This document shows positions 22,601 to 32,463 of a stretch of DNA of 64,000 nucleotides, one piece after another. The translations under genes and the position numbers were made by a program. The notes beneath the pieces were generated by a model, which ran no database searches, was not told the origin of the DNA, and saw nothing but the letters and a program-made list of their open reading frames with translations. Origin of the DNA: Aurelia coerulea (lineage: Eukaryota; Cnidaria; Scyphozoa; Semaeostomeae; Ulmaridae); the NCBI GenBank assembly GCA_039566865.1, contig CM076951.1, positions 18,299,484-18,363,483 on the forward strand, given 5' to 3'. Numbering within the stretch: position 1 is the first letter of the stretch; each line of letters begins with the position of its first letter.

Positions 22601-22613
22601 ACCTACAATTCCA

Positions 22614-22956
22614 TCACAGGTAGGCTGATTTCATCTTACCATATCGCTGGATAAATACGCCAGAAAACAGTAAACTACGTCTCAACCTGAAGTTCATGGC
22701 ATCAGCAAAGTATTTATTGGACCAATTTAGTTTAATTTTGAATGAATTTCGAAATGAATACTTGACCGTTTCTTTATCTACCAAATTATTAATTTCATCA
22801 ATACTATCATTATAGTAAGCACTATGAGTTAAAGTCAGAATTCTTTTTGTATACATGATACATGAATCATATTTTGTAAAAATTAGGCTCTTCCCAAAGC
22901 CAGTCGGTGCACTGAAATATAAGTCCCTTCCAGATAAAAATACCTTCAGTGCCTTA
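22614..22956 (-). pseudogene. RecQ-like helicase exon fragment (Walker A)
   Basis: After acceptor TTTCCCCTAG the minus strand reads KALKVFLSGRDLYFSAPTGF then GKS, that is the RecQ-family motif I (APTGFGKS) with the preceding 'FLSGRDxYFSA' context, followed by an uncharacteristic stretch to a stop at 22614. Motifs Ia-VI are missing. Such helicase exons are multiplied in cnidarian genomes; here it is an isolated exon, probably a pseudogene. Confidence 0.55.
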
Positions 22957-23560
22957 CTAGGGGAAATAAATCACTGTTTCTATGCAAAGTTCAATTTCGG
23001 AATTTGACCCTCTTCCGTAAGTACCATAAGAAGGTCTGGATCCGCCCCTGTTGATAGTATGCTTGTGAATAATATCAGAAGGCAAAGTTTGATTTCAAGC
23101 TTGTAGAAAGTGTTTGATGTAGTAATTTTTAGTTATGATAGAGCAAACATTTGTTATGTTGCTTGATCTTTGAAATATTTTTCAGCAAATGCCAATTTTT
23201 CTCCTCTCACTTTCGAGTTTTCGGGAATTCTTAAAAAACCATGTGCACTGATTTTCTCCGCCGATACAAGGGTCTTGCACACTTTCTCTCTGACTTGATA
23301 GGTTTTTGACCTATTAAATTGCTCACAACTGAATATAGAACCAAGGGGGGACCAGGGAAGAAAGGAGCTGTTATGCATTGGTACTTCAATCCAATTCAAC
23401 AAAATGAGAATGCTGTTCGCAGTGCTTCGTTTCCAAATTCCAAATGATATTACCCTATTTATATGGATATTACAATAGTCACCTTTCCACCTTTCACCTG
23501 CAAGTGTCTCCTTTCCAGGTCTTAATGTGAAAGATTGAAGATTCAATTAATGTGAAAGAT
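22957..23560. other. No gene recognised
   Basis: A 130-codon minus-strand frame (23154-23546) has no domain and an unconvincing composition. Leader of the cysteine-rich ORF at 23561 may lie at the end. Confidence 0.35.
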
Positions 23561-23869
23561 ATGGATAATTGTACAGGATATTGTGAGGGGTACGGATTAT
23601 GCGCATGTGAAGAATCGGATGGAGACTGTAAAGGAGCTTGTCAAGGTCTATGTGCGTGCAAGAATTTGGAACATTTGTTAAATTACAAAATCAACACAGA
23701 CGAGATTTGTCATAGAATCTATTTGAAAAGTAGAGATTCATACAAGAAATTTATAAACAGTGAAAGACCAGACCGTGACCCTGAAGACAAAGAAACATTT
23801 TTGAAAAAGAGAAAAACAACTTCCGGAACAACAACAACAACATCAAAGACAACAACTTCTTCAACATAG
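23561..23869 (+). CDS. Small protein with duplicated Cys motif and Thr/Ser tail; first ORF of a compact virus-like cluster
   Basis: ATG at 23561; 102 residues. The N-terminus holds two cysteine clusters, CTGYCEGYGLCAC and CKGACQGLCAC, that look like an internal duplication and could bind metal. The middle is charged (RDSYKKFINSERPDRDPEDK) and the end is a Thr/Ser tract (TTTTTSKTTTSS). The frame is intact. It is followed within 30 bp by the next ORF, a spacing unlike the surrounding DNA. No known family recognised. Confidence 0.5.
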   Translation: MDNCTGYCEGYGLCACEESDGDCKGACQGLCACKNLEHLLNYKINTDEICHRIYLKSRDSYKKFINSERPDRDPEDKETFLKKRKTTSGTTTTTSKTTTSST

Positions 23870-23899
23870 ACAAAATTTGGTATCAGTTCACGACGCAAG

Positions 23900-24181
23900 A
23901 TGATATTTATATTCCTCCTAAAGTTGATATTCATATTATTGATAATCGAAAATGTTTACAAAAGTTTGTACATTACACAGAAAGACATTTCAGATGACAT
24001 TTTAATTTTAAAATGGTGTAATTGGAAAACGGAAAGTCAACATCAATTTGGAGGGGAATATAGAATTATTTCTATGCTGTACAGAAATGAGATCAAGAAC
24101 ATATCTGATCGATGTCATCAAATTGTTGTTTATAACTGGACTAATATTGTGAGAGGAAGAAAGCAGCTGAAATATGTATAA
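23900..24181 (+). CDS. Small membrane-anchored protein, virus-like cluster
   Basis: ATG at 23900, 93 residues. Residues about 2-17 form a strongly hydrophobic segment (IFIFLLKLIFILLII), a signal-anchor or transmembrane helix; the rest is polar with four aromatic/Asn-rich blocks (WCNWKTESQHQFGGEYRI). The stop overlaps the next ATG by 8 bp. Not recognised. Confidence 0.45.
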   Translation: MIFIFLLKLIFILLIIENVYKSLYITQKDISDDILILKWCNWKTESQHQFGGEYRIISMLYRNEIKNISDRCHQIVVYNWTNIVRGRKQLKYV

Positions 24182-24284
24182 AATTCCAGAAAGAATAAAA
24201 CCGTTGGAGAGGTATATGAGAGACATTGAGTTTTACAGTAAATATCATTTAACATTTGAACTGGACATACACAAATGTCGATAG
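24174..24284 (+). CDS. Overlapping 36-aa ORF, virus-like cluster
   Basis: ATG at 24174, inside the end of the preceding ORF; reads MYKIPERIKPLERYMRDIEF and ends at TAG 24284. Its end overlaps another start at 24275. Serial start-stop overlaps in three frames resemble compact viral genomes; alone, an ORF this short is weak evidence. Confidence 0.35.
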   Translation: MYKIPERIKPLERYMRDIEFYSKYHLTFELDIHKCR

Positions 24285-24364
24285 GTTATATTCAAAATCT
24301 CCCACCATTTTGTTTTGACATTGTTATGAGGATTGTAATAAAAACAATGAAAAGTATGTCATAG
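24275..24364 (+). CDS. Overlapping 29-aa ORF, virus-like cluster
   Basis: ATG at 24275; reads MSIGYIQNLPPFCFDIVMRI and continues to TAG 24364. The LPxxCxxxI pattern is faintly F-box-like but too short to assign. It ends 55 bp before the MITE insertion at 24420, so it may be part of a longer ORF cut by that insertion. Confidence 0.25.
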   Translation: MSIGYIQNLPPFCFDIVMRIVIKTMKSMS

Positions 24365-24419
24365 TTTTATAGATAGTTTCATAACAGTTTTTGAGGGGGG
24401 TAGAAGTATATAGTAAATA

Positions 24420-25895
24420 CCGGGTGTCCCAAAAAATGTATACGGGTTTGGTTGACTCTAGCTCTGTGAATTTAGCGTCAATCGATGTCTAATCACTCTG
24501 AAAATGTTCCTTGATAGTTAACTTGAACATAGATACCTCGTTTGTTGATATTGGAAATTTGAGAGTAGACATATCAATCTTGAAAGCCCAAATTTGCCTC
24601 TCCCTGCAAACAAGAGTTTTAGCCTTTTGGCCTAAGCAATTTCTTAACCCTATCCAGACTAGGGGGGGGCACAAAGTGCCCCCCCTAGTAAACTTTTTCA
24701 AACAGCTCATCGAGTATCTCTTCAATAGTCTAGCTTTTTTGTGACTTTTAGTTTCTATCTATGAGACATCTTTTCATGTCTATTTCAAAAATGTTGACAC
24801 TGATTCTGGGGGTCAACACATGACTTTAAATTGAGTGCTCCGCAAAAAAATTACCGTTTAAGTCATAGCTTTGGAACCACTGGCTCTATGACAATGAGAC
24901 AAACATTTTTGAGCTCGTCTTGAAATAAGCTTTCATTTGATATATAGTTTATTGATTTTTGATGACGTCATCAACAATTGGTTGTTGCGCATGCGTACTG
25001 ACGAAAAACCATGTTATGGTTCATTTTTAGAAAAATGAGTGACATAATATGATGCAGCAGGTATTTTTATGTATATTTAGCATTTTTTGCTATTTTTAAA
25101 AGTAATTTATAATAAATTTTGGACAAAAATCGCTCTTTTTTTCGTATAAAATATATAAATGCTGACATCAGCAAAAATATTAGCGTTACAAAGAAACAAT
25201 TTCAAAATAAGAATTACAAGGATATAATCCCTCTATGTTTCAAATATCACATCGATATGTTTTATCAATGTGGAGATACAACGTGACAAAGTACATGTGG
25301 TTTTACACCAAAATTAGCAACATTTGCTGACGTCAGCACTTAATCACGTGACATAAACAAATACAAATCACATCATCTTGTTTGCCTTATCATGTTTGTT
25401 ACTTGTGCCAAGTTTCAAGTCTCTAGCACTTATGATTCTATGAAAAACCAGGGGGGGCACTTTGTGCCCCCCCCTAGTCTCCCCAAAGTTTCAAAAAGCC
25501 TAGTCTGGATAGGGTTAAAGCACAGCGTATAGATCAACGATGGTCTTGATAAAATTTGAAGAATACTATATCTTGTGTTATTCTGTCTTCCAGAAGTCAC
25601 CCCCAAGTCATCCATTGGGATGTTTCTTAATTTTTCATTGATTTCAGTTCTTAATTTCGATGTGGTTCAGGAATTTGCTTAGGCCAAAAGGCCAAACCTC
25701 TGGTTTGCAAGTGGATGCAAATTTGAGCTTTCAACATTGATATTTCTGCGCTCGAAGCAGCAATACCAACAAACGAGCTATACATGTTCAAGTTGTCTAT
25801 CGAGGAACATTTTGAGAATGATTAGCCATTGATTCAAGCTAAATTCACATTGCTGGAGTCAACCAAATCTGTATACATTTTTTTGGGACACCCGG
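24420..25895. mobile_element. TA-flanked MITE with TIR CCGGGTGTCCCAAAAAA, itself interrupted
   Basis: CCGGGTGTCCCAAAAAATGT starts at 24420 and its inverse ends at 25895; TA on both sides (24418-24419, 25896-25897). Inner arms match inverted for roughly 200 bp. A related copy without the internal insertion lies at 46460-47060. It interrupts the compact small-ORF cluster. Confidence 0.85.
24648..25514. mobile_element. piggyBac-type MITE (TTAA-flanked) inside the MITE
   Basis: CCCTATCCAGACTAGG begins at 24648 and its inverse CCTAGTCTGGATAGGG ends at 25514. TTAA flanks both ends (24644-24647, 25515-25518). TTAA duplication plus a CCCTA start is typical of piggyBac. Subterminal arms are G- or C-runs around GGCAC(A)AAGTGCC palindromes. 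No coding capacity. Confidence 0.88.
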
Positions 25896-25969
25896 TATAA
25901 TATATCTTTTGTTATGTTCATTCGAAATGATGTCTTCTTTTTTGAAGTATGTGTTCTGTTAGGTGTTGA

Positions 25970-26179
25970 TTAAAGGGATCTGGTAGAATTCACAAAAAAC
26001 CTAAAATTCGCGGGAGAGGAATAGCAAGTTTGGCAAAATTAGCACTTCCATTTGTTGCTAAAGCAGCGCGGTATATAATTCCAGGATTAGTTTCAGGAGC
26101 TTCAGAAATGGGAATAAAAAAATTGCTCGGTGGAAAGGGAAGAATAAACAGAAAAGTTAAGAAACGGAAAGTTTTTTAA
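25970..26179 (+). CDS. Gly/Lys-rich amphipathic small protein, virus-like cluster (5' part missing)
   Basis: Open frame entered after TGA 25967-25969 with no early ATG, ending TAA 26179. Contains KIRGRGIASLAKLALPFVAK and IIPGLVSGASEMGIKKLLGG and ends in a basic tail (KVKKRKVF). Glycine-flanked amphipathic helices plus basic tails are typical of small virion or core peptides of adeno-, adinto- and Polinton-type viruses. That comparison is by pattern only. Its start may have been separated by the MITE at 24420-25895. Confidence 0.4.
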   Translation, partial: LKGSGRIHKKPKIRGRGIASLAKLALPFVAKAARYIIPGLVSGASEMGIKKLLGGKGRINRKVKKRKVF

Positions 26180-26191
26180 TAATAAAGAATT

Positions 26192-26538
26192 ATGTACGGA
26201 CCAGTACATTTTGGAAATCAACCAGTAGGGACGGTTAGTTATCTTTTGAAACCTCACCCTTATTCGAAAGTTAATGGAAGAGGGCGCAAATTTAAAGCCC
26301 TCAGGAAGAAATCTTCATTAAAGGGAGAAGGTCTTGGCATGTTGGCGGCTGGAATAGGAATTCCGTTGATATTGAAATTGTTGACTGGTAAAGGCCAGCA
26401 TAAAAAAATTTGTCCAAAGTTTATCATGGAAATTTAAGGGGACGCGGGATTCTGAGTAATCTATTGAAGATGATTGGTTTGGGTAGAAGAGGAGATGCTG
26501 TAAGAACATTTCGCGCAAGTGGTAGATATCGAATTTGA
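26192..26538 (+). pseudogene. Second amphipathic small protein of the virus-like cluster, one frameshift
   Basis: ATG at 26192, 13 bp after the preceding stop. It opens MYGPVHFGNQPVGTVSYLL, has a basic middle (GRGRKFKALRKKSS), then a Gly-rich hydrophobic helix (LGMLAAGIGIPLILKLLTG). The frame is lost in an A7 run at 26402-26408 and the neighbouring frame carries a further helix and an RT-F-R-A-SGRYRI ending to TGA 26538. The broken form is described as seen. Similar to capsid-associated membrane-active peptides of adintovirus/Polinton type by pattern; unproven. Confidence 0.4.
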
Positions 26539-26589
26539 GACACAAACAATTGTAACACCGCTGATTTTAGTAGTAGTTAGTTATAACTG

Positions 26590-26901
26590 ATTTTATCATT
26601 CAACATTTTATCAATAACTCGCAAACAATCATGTCACGACGACGTTGTAGGTCAAGTCACCAGGGTAGAGGAAATAAACGTTGAAATAAAAAATTTGCGG
26701 AAATGGTTTCATGTCAACACTAATGCCAAAAATACATCACAAATATCGCAATTTTGATGGCAAGTCTTTTATGATGCCATTTATGAGAGAATTGGCGCGC
26801 AAAACTCGAAAGTAAACCGTACCATCGTACCAACCGATAAACAGATAACACAAATTAATAGAGACTGGTTTAAAAGTAAGAGTAGTAAGATAGATGATTA
26901 A
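26590..26901 (+). pseudogene. Unrecognised coding frame with one internal TGA; overlapping 30-aa basic ORF
   Basis: One frame runs 26590-26901 with a single TGA at 26755 and includes NVEIKNLRKWFHVNTNAKNT and TDKQITQINRDWFKSKSSK. In another frame a basic 30-residue ORF (MPKIHHKYRNFDGKSF start) spans 26723-26815, and MSRRRCRSSHQGRGNKR lies at about 26631. Dense overlapping frames continue the compact layout. No family recognised. Confidence 0.35.
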
Positions 26902-26926
26902 CTGTATCAATAAAACTATATCGAAA

Positions 26927-27370
26927 TCATGTTGAAAGTTTTTTACTTAAATTAAATTTCAAGTTTCTGTCATCAATGATTCTTTGTCTCATTTCTTTGA
27001 GTTTCTTCATTTTTTCTTTTTCGATCAATTTTAAGATTTCACTTGCGGGGTTCGCATTTCTTTTAAACAACTGGTAATTATGTTCTATTGGGTCTTTATA
27101 CTTCATTGCTCTCCTTGCGTTTCTTTGCTCTCTTGTTTCTTCTTTCTTGATAGCATTGAAGGTCGGATAAAAAAGTTCTATAATCTTTCGTGGATCTTCG
27201 TTAGGAAATTCTTCCAACTGGTAGCAATCAAATCCTGATGTGTTTAAATACGGCAGTTCGTAGTTCTCCTTTTCTTCAGCGCTCAGACTATCGAATGGAT
27301 GTGGAGGGAGGTTATACTCTTCGATTGTCTCTTGAACTATTTGATTGAATTCTTCGATTGAATTATTCAT
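26927..27370 (-). CDS. Charged helical protein (147 aa), convergent to the small ORFs, unrecognised
   Basis: ATG at 27370 (MNNSIEEFNQIVQETIEEYN). Acidic N-terminal helix, then YLNTSGFDCYQLEEFP, REQRNARRAMKYKDPIEHN, and a Lys-rich C-terminal helix with EILKLIEKEKMKKLKEMRQ. Intact. It faces the small ORFs tail to tail (stop 26 bp from TAA 26901), again a compact arrangement. The frame is open 5' to 27562, but the upstream part is low-complexity and overlaps the preceding gene's end. Possible scaffold or packaging-type protein; function unknown. Confidence 0.5.
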   Translation of the reverse strand: MNNSIEEFNQIVQETIEEYNLPPHPFDSLSAEEKENYELPYLNTSGFDCYQLEEFPNEDPRKIIELFYPTFNAIKKEETREQRNARRAMKYKDPIEHNYQLFKRNANPASEILKLIEKEKMKKLKEMRQRIIDDRNLKFNLSKKLST

Positions 27371-27620
27371 CGTTGATGTCGGTCTTAGTCGTCTGATGAG
27401 TCTGATGATGAGATTTATGCTGATGAGAGGCTTCTGAGTCTTCTGAGTGTGCGAAGGATTATACTTGTGACTGCGCGTGGTTTTATAGTTTAGTTTAGTT
27501 TGAGATAAAAGAGTGTGCCTCCTCAGAGGATTCATCATAATATAGAACAATAGAACAAACAAACTACAGAAAATAAAAAAAACGAGATAAAAAGTTTGCC
27601 TCTCAGAGGATTCGTCATCA

Positions 27621-28901
27621 TTATTCTTCTTTGAGGCGCTTTATTTGTTCGTCTATGTTCCTTTGCATGTCTTTTAACACCCAGAACTCTACATCTTCCC
27701 CTTTTAATTTTAAGACTTGGCATTTTCTCTCGATTGCACCTCTTTCATGTCTTAGGCTTAATTCATACGTTGAACTTTAGTTGAGTTAAATTCAATTGCT
27801 ATTGAGTCCAACATAGACGCGACCAAAGTTCGTCTTTGATTCAGACGTCAAATTTGTGTTAGATTCAATTCAAAAATTCTGTCACAGGGGAAAGATCGAG
27901 GGAAGCGAAGCATACATGAAGTACCTGGTAAATGTTCAGTCTCTCCAAAACTGCACCATTGGAGGGACACAAAGTTTTGGCTCTCGTTACAAGAATACAC
28001 AGGGAAAGAAAACCACGATTTTCAGTACAAAGAGCTATCCTTTTCATCATCGCGCAGAGACTCAATTTATTATTCAACGTATCAAGTTTGCTTGCTGAAT
28101 TGCTGACGAGTTTGAGAGAAAGTGAACCTATTCCCCTCAGAGCATGCCGACATTTGAGGAGAAATGGTAGATGGTGGGAATTGGTTTGGAGTATTTACTC
28201 TAATGAAAGGTTCAAGATGACGTTTCGTCTATCAAGAGACACATTTCAGTTTATCCTTGGAAGGTGTTATTATGAATCTTTAAAGAAAGGAACCATCACA
28301 GAAGAACTCATCAGTTCCGAACGCCGTCTTGCTGTTTGTTTATATCGTCTTGGAAGGAAAGAATCTCTACACAATTGATCACCAACAAAAGCCGCCATTT
28401 TTGCTTCGTAGAGAAAGGCAATCAAAGAGTGCGCACTTTTTTCAGCTACTACGCATGCTCAAAGTTTTGAGACAAGGGCAAACGACGGACCAGACTCAAA
28501 ATCAATTGGATTTGACTCGACAAAAATCCATTGTCTGAATCCACGTCGAACTTGTGTCACATAATCTAACAGAGCATCTTAAACTTGAGTCAAGTTTGAG
28601 TCAAGTTTAACACTTGGATTCAGACGATGGATTTATCATGGATTTGTTTTGGATTTAATCAAGATGATTGAATTTGACTCAACTAAAATGCGACGTATGA
28701 ATTAAGCCTTAGTCGCATTACTTCTATTGTTCTTCTATCGGCTCCTTGTTGTGTTCTATATTTCAAGAGTTTTTCAAATTTTTCATTTTTGATGTTTTCA
28801 TGTCTCTCGAATGCAGCGTTTACGAAAACATCATCATGTTCTTCTACTCCGACTTCAACTTGAGCATTTTGTGCGATTGCACGAGGCTTTTTCTCTGGAA
28901 A
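27621..28901 (-). pseudogene. Coiled-coil protein split by a Harbinger insertion
   Basis: Two minus-strand pieces, 28901-28709 and 27754-27621, belong to one frame interrupted at the TTA duplication of the element at 27755-28708. The first carries VEVGVEEHDDVFVNAAFERH and FEKLLKYRTQQGADRRTIE; the second carries LKGEDVEFWVLKDMQRNID and a final KRLKEE before TAA 27621. Removing the insertion and one duplication leaves the frame open across the junction, so the ORF was coding before the hit. A 14-bp motif (AGAGGATTCRTCAT) near its end recurs just before the next gene. Unrecognised. Confidence 0.5.
27755..28708 (+). mobile_element. PIF/Harbinger element, non-autonomous, TTA-flanked, with N-terminal transposase piece
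   Basis: TIR GGCTTAATTCATACGT at 27755, inverse at 28693-28708; TTA duplicated at 27752-27754 and 28709-28711. Subterminal repeats (TTGAGTCAA, AATTCAA). Internal frame 27932-28378 encodes the N-terminal HARBI1-like part: RWWELVWSIYSNERFKMTFR, RDTFQFILGR and ERRLAVCLYRLGR. The catalytic DDE domain is absent, so the element cannot move itself. Confidence 0.9.
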
Positions 28902-28908
28902 TCAATGA

Positions 28909-29166
28909 GATTCTGGATCCTACAACCAAGTCACACCAATCAACATGGGTCAGTGGGAAGGATTAAACAACACTTTCTTTGTATTGTTGGGGCAGCATGG
29001 TTGGAGACTTGGAAAAACAGTGCCCCTCAACGCAGGCGATAGGGAAACCGCTCGACTTGGCAAGAATAAATAATAGAATAAAATACTCAAGCTGGAAGTC
29101 TGGCGTTTGTTTATATTGATAAAACTACCTATGGACCATTGATACCCAGAAGATCACATTCGTGAG
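28909..29166 (+). pseudogene. Degraded coding remnant, divergent from the coiled-coil gene (virus-like cluster end)
   Basis: Frame 28909-29073 (ATG at 28945) reads SYNQVTPINMGQWEGLNNTF and LGQHGWRLGKTVPLNAGD; a neighbouring piece near 29085-29166 reads SLAFVYIDKTTYGPLIPRR before TGA. Phrases of this kind look like structural (capsid- or tail-like) proteins, but I cannot assign a family. It starts 8 bp from the minus-strand ORF, giving a divergent pair. Confidence 0.35.
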
Positions 29167-30930
29167 TGGTCGGAAAGGCAGGTAAAATGTTATTTATCAA
29201 ACTGCAGTCTAAAATGGTTCTACGGTCGTCATCTGAAATTGCCAATTTTGAGGCGTTTATTTCTCCAAATCGGCACCGTGCCACATCACCAAACTTTGCC
29301 AGTGCACTTGCAATTTCTTCAGTAACAGTGTGCCAGTGTCGGTATATGCACTGTTTTTTGCGTTAAACGTCAATATTCATCTTTTTAGGGGAAGGTTTTG
29401 TTTACATCGACAACGATTTGGGCAAGGAAAAGCTTTGTCCTTTAACAATCACATACGGGGCAAGTGCTGCATGTCATGTGTTATAAGAAGCAGCTACTTC
29501 AGTACCCGATACATCGTGTACAAGGGGATTTTTGTACTTAATGTCATAAGATTTACAATACAATCCAACTATTTACGTCTTTTTAGACAGAATGCAAGAA
29601 GTAACGAATCCTCAAATTAACAGTCAGAAATTTACCCACATTCCTATTTGATGCAAAAACATGTGCAAATTGTTTGATGCATTGCTGAGGGCAATGTGTC
29701 ATGTTAGTTTTAATTCAATTTTTATATGAAGGGGGGCAGGAATGCTGGAAAGGGGGCATAGGGGTGACTGCCCTTGCTACCATCTAAGAAATGACCTGAC
29801 TGTGTTATTTTCTATTGTTTTGCCTTGTCTAACTTACTTTTGCAATCCCTGCATAGGTATTAATGTGAAAAGGGTGACAATTGTTTGCAAAATGGCTTAT
29901 TCTTTTGTCTTGCAGATCCATGCACCTTCAATGCATAGAACAAAACAGTGATATTTTGCTGGCATATCTTTGATCCATCCAACTTGGCTAGCTTTTATAC
30001 ATAGATGGCATAGGGATGTAAAAACAGCACTGGACTATACAGCAGATGTTAACAGTTGCAGTTAAGAGATTTCACGGCTGTAGGGGCCTGTAGGATACAT
30101 CTTGAACTTGGGGGTACAGCACATCAAGGGAGTTTTTCATCAAGCTAAAGAGACACTTCCTAAAGTGAAAAGGCACTCTTTTGTTCATTGCTAAATCTCA
30201 GGAAAGGGTGGCATGTGCCCCCAGTGCCTCCTGGTTCCTACATCACTGAGAGGTTTGAAAGAAAGAACATTTCATGAACATTTTTAGCATCATTTGCAGA
30301 AGTACACAGTATTATTGCAGGATATCTTTTGCTAGATAACTGTGTTTTAATTCTGAGAGGTGTTTTCAAGTTGCTTTCACTGAATTTTTCTGTTTTTATT
30401 TGTGTGTTTATCTGTGCAGAATGATGGTTTTATTTTCAATAAAATTCTGTTTGTAGAAAAAGATGTTTTGGAATAGGTCAAGAGTCACCAGAAAAAAATT
30501 TTGACCAACATGAGCAAATTTGACATATTTCATGATTTTTTGGACAGTAATGCTTCTGTTGAAAAATCAGTTCAAATTATTTCAAAACCAGTTTGTGAAG
30601 AGTGCATTCTTATTCTCATAAGGAACAAAAGGCCCTTCCAAGAAATTAAGAAACTCTACTAGTAGCAGTGATCAGAGGCAATGTTGGAAGTTGAGGTACC
30701 TTTCAAGTTTGTTATTTATGGAAAATCATTCTAACAAAATGTGTTAGATCGAATTGGATTAATTGACAGATTTCTGATTGCAAAACTAATCAACGAATTA
30801 CACTATTTTTCTCGAAAAGTATGACAATTTGCCTTTGCCTTGCCTCGATGTATCACGCTCGCAAAAGATAAGATGCCTCTGCTTCAAACAGAGTGTGTGT
30901 GCGCATAAAAAACGAAAAAACCCCATGTTG
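29167..30930. other. No gene recognised
   Basis: AT-rich, short frames only. No TE ends were identified. ORF-length stretches at 29330-29620 and 29742-29951 lack domains. Confidence 0.4.
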
Positions 30931-30933
30931 AGG

Positions 30934-31977
30934 CAGCCAATAATTTTGGCTTTCTTGCGCCACAAATGGGCTCCCAAATGCCCAACGAGCCAACCACATT
31001 TGCCTGTTTTCAACGGCTGCCAACAGGCAAAGCCTTGGATCAACCCTGCCATTCGCGACAAGCGACCAACAAGAATATGATGCATCAAAGCTAGCATCAA
31101 GCAACACATTTACACCACACATTCCTGGCCAGTGTGTTAAAGCTATACAAAGTGGCGAGGTTTTCGATATTAGCCACCTTCACAATCTAAATGAGTTGAA
31201 ATGCACCAACAATGAGTTTTTCTTACTGGCTGTTAACAAAGATTCCACATTAAAGACCAAAATGCGTTCCAGTAAAAAGAAGAAGATAGATCTTTAGCAT
31301 AGTAGAATGGACAACTGCCTTCAATTTGTTCATGAAAATATTCATTGATCAATTCACTTCAAAGTTTAACATAATGCTTGGCAGAGGGAAAGGCCCTGCT
31401 GAAGATCAACGGCTTGCAACAGAAAACCACCTAAAAGCTCATGTGACACAGGTTCATGCTACTACGAGATTTGCCAGTAGTGCCTTCTGCCAGTTTGAGA
31501 GCATCTGTGCAAGCTATGAAGCACTTGCCAAATCATTCACGAAAATGAGAGAAACAGATGACCAACAAGAAGAGATGAAGTATTTAGTGAAAAGCCGATA
31601 TTTTTGTATATATCTTTGTGGTTATATAGATTGGGCTTGGTGGTTATATAGATGTCATGTATAGGCCAATGGAAATGATGTTCAAAGATCAATCCCTAGA
31701 CCAATACTTGTGGTCTATCACAAAGTGGTGGGCCAAGGTCAAAGCCATGCTGCTGACGATGCAAAGGATGATTGAAGAGCAACTTAATGAAGTTGATGTT
31801 GTTCTGCCACAAGAGTTGTTCCCAAAACTGCATGAGCATTATGAAGATCTGATGAAAAGAGACCCAACAGAATGCACCTTTAAAAAAATTGAGCTATATC
31901 CGGGATGGATGGTTTCCAACGAGACTGAAGCAGTAGATGGTGCTTCAAGGAAAAAGAAGAAGGTCATCAAATAGGTT
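30934..31977 (+). pseudogene. Unrecognised retroelement-like protein, broken
   Basis: Three collinear frames. 30934-31299 includes ANHICLFSTAANRQSLGS and TPHIPGQCVKAIQSGEVFDI ending KKKKIDL*. 31286-31600 includes SIVEWTTAFNLFMKIFIDQF and a Met/Thr/Gln-rich helix. 31650-31977 includes MYRPMEMMFKDQSLDQYLWS and EHYEDLMKRDPTECTFKK. The 'I-x-x-GE-x-x-D-(I/L)-S...L' plus 'EW-x-x-AFxxFM' arrangement resembles a gag-like family associated with tyrosine-recombinase elements in cnidarians and molluscs; naming it is not safe. A short tandem duplication (GGTTATATAGAT) at 31619-31650 disrupts the last junction. Confidence 0.4.
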
Positions 31978-32463
31978 GACAGAACACCAGCGAATTGATT
32001 TCATGTTTGGGCCTTATTCGGTATGCAGCGTGATATGATCTGATCAGAAATTTAGCCACAAGGCTAGCAATGGCATATCTCTGAACTTGGGAACAATTGA
32101 CATGCAGCTATGGACATGCAGATATATCCACTGTGATTCAGGCAAAGCTGAAATCACATTGAAACAGCTGGAATTGGTCTGTTTGGGCATTGAAACAACT
32201 GACATTGGTCTGGTTATGCATTGACATAACCAACATCAATCTGATTGGGCATTGACACAGATGACATTGGTCTGGTTGATCATGTTTGGAAACATAGGCA
32301 TAAGGACTTGGATGGCCAGGTCGAAAGCGCGGAAATCGCAGAAAATATTGTTGGGAACCCCATGCGCGCTTATTATGTTCACGTGTATTTAGTATTTAGT
32401 TCATTCATTTATTCTACAGTACAAGCGGACACTTTTATGAGTCAAGGAATTTTACTTTTGTAT
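31978..32463. other. No gene; short tandem phrase
   Basis: Between 32140 and 32275 a phrase CATTGACA..(A/G)..GACATTGGTCTG is repeated about four times with drift (minisatellite-like). Otherwise featureless up to the LTR. Confidence 0.45.

Noticed and set aside
23154..23546. 130-codon minus-strand frame upstream of the virus-like cluster
   Set aside because: No domain, composition not coding-like, no start context or splice support.
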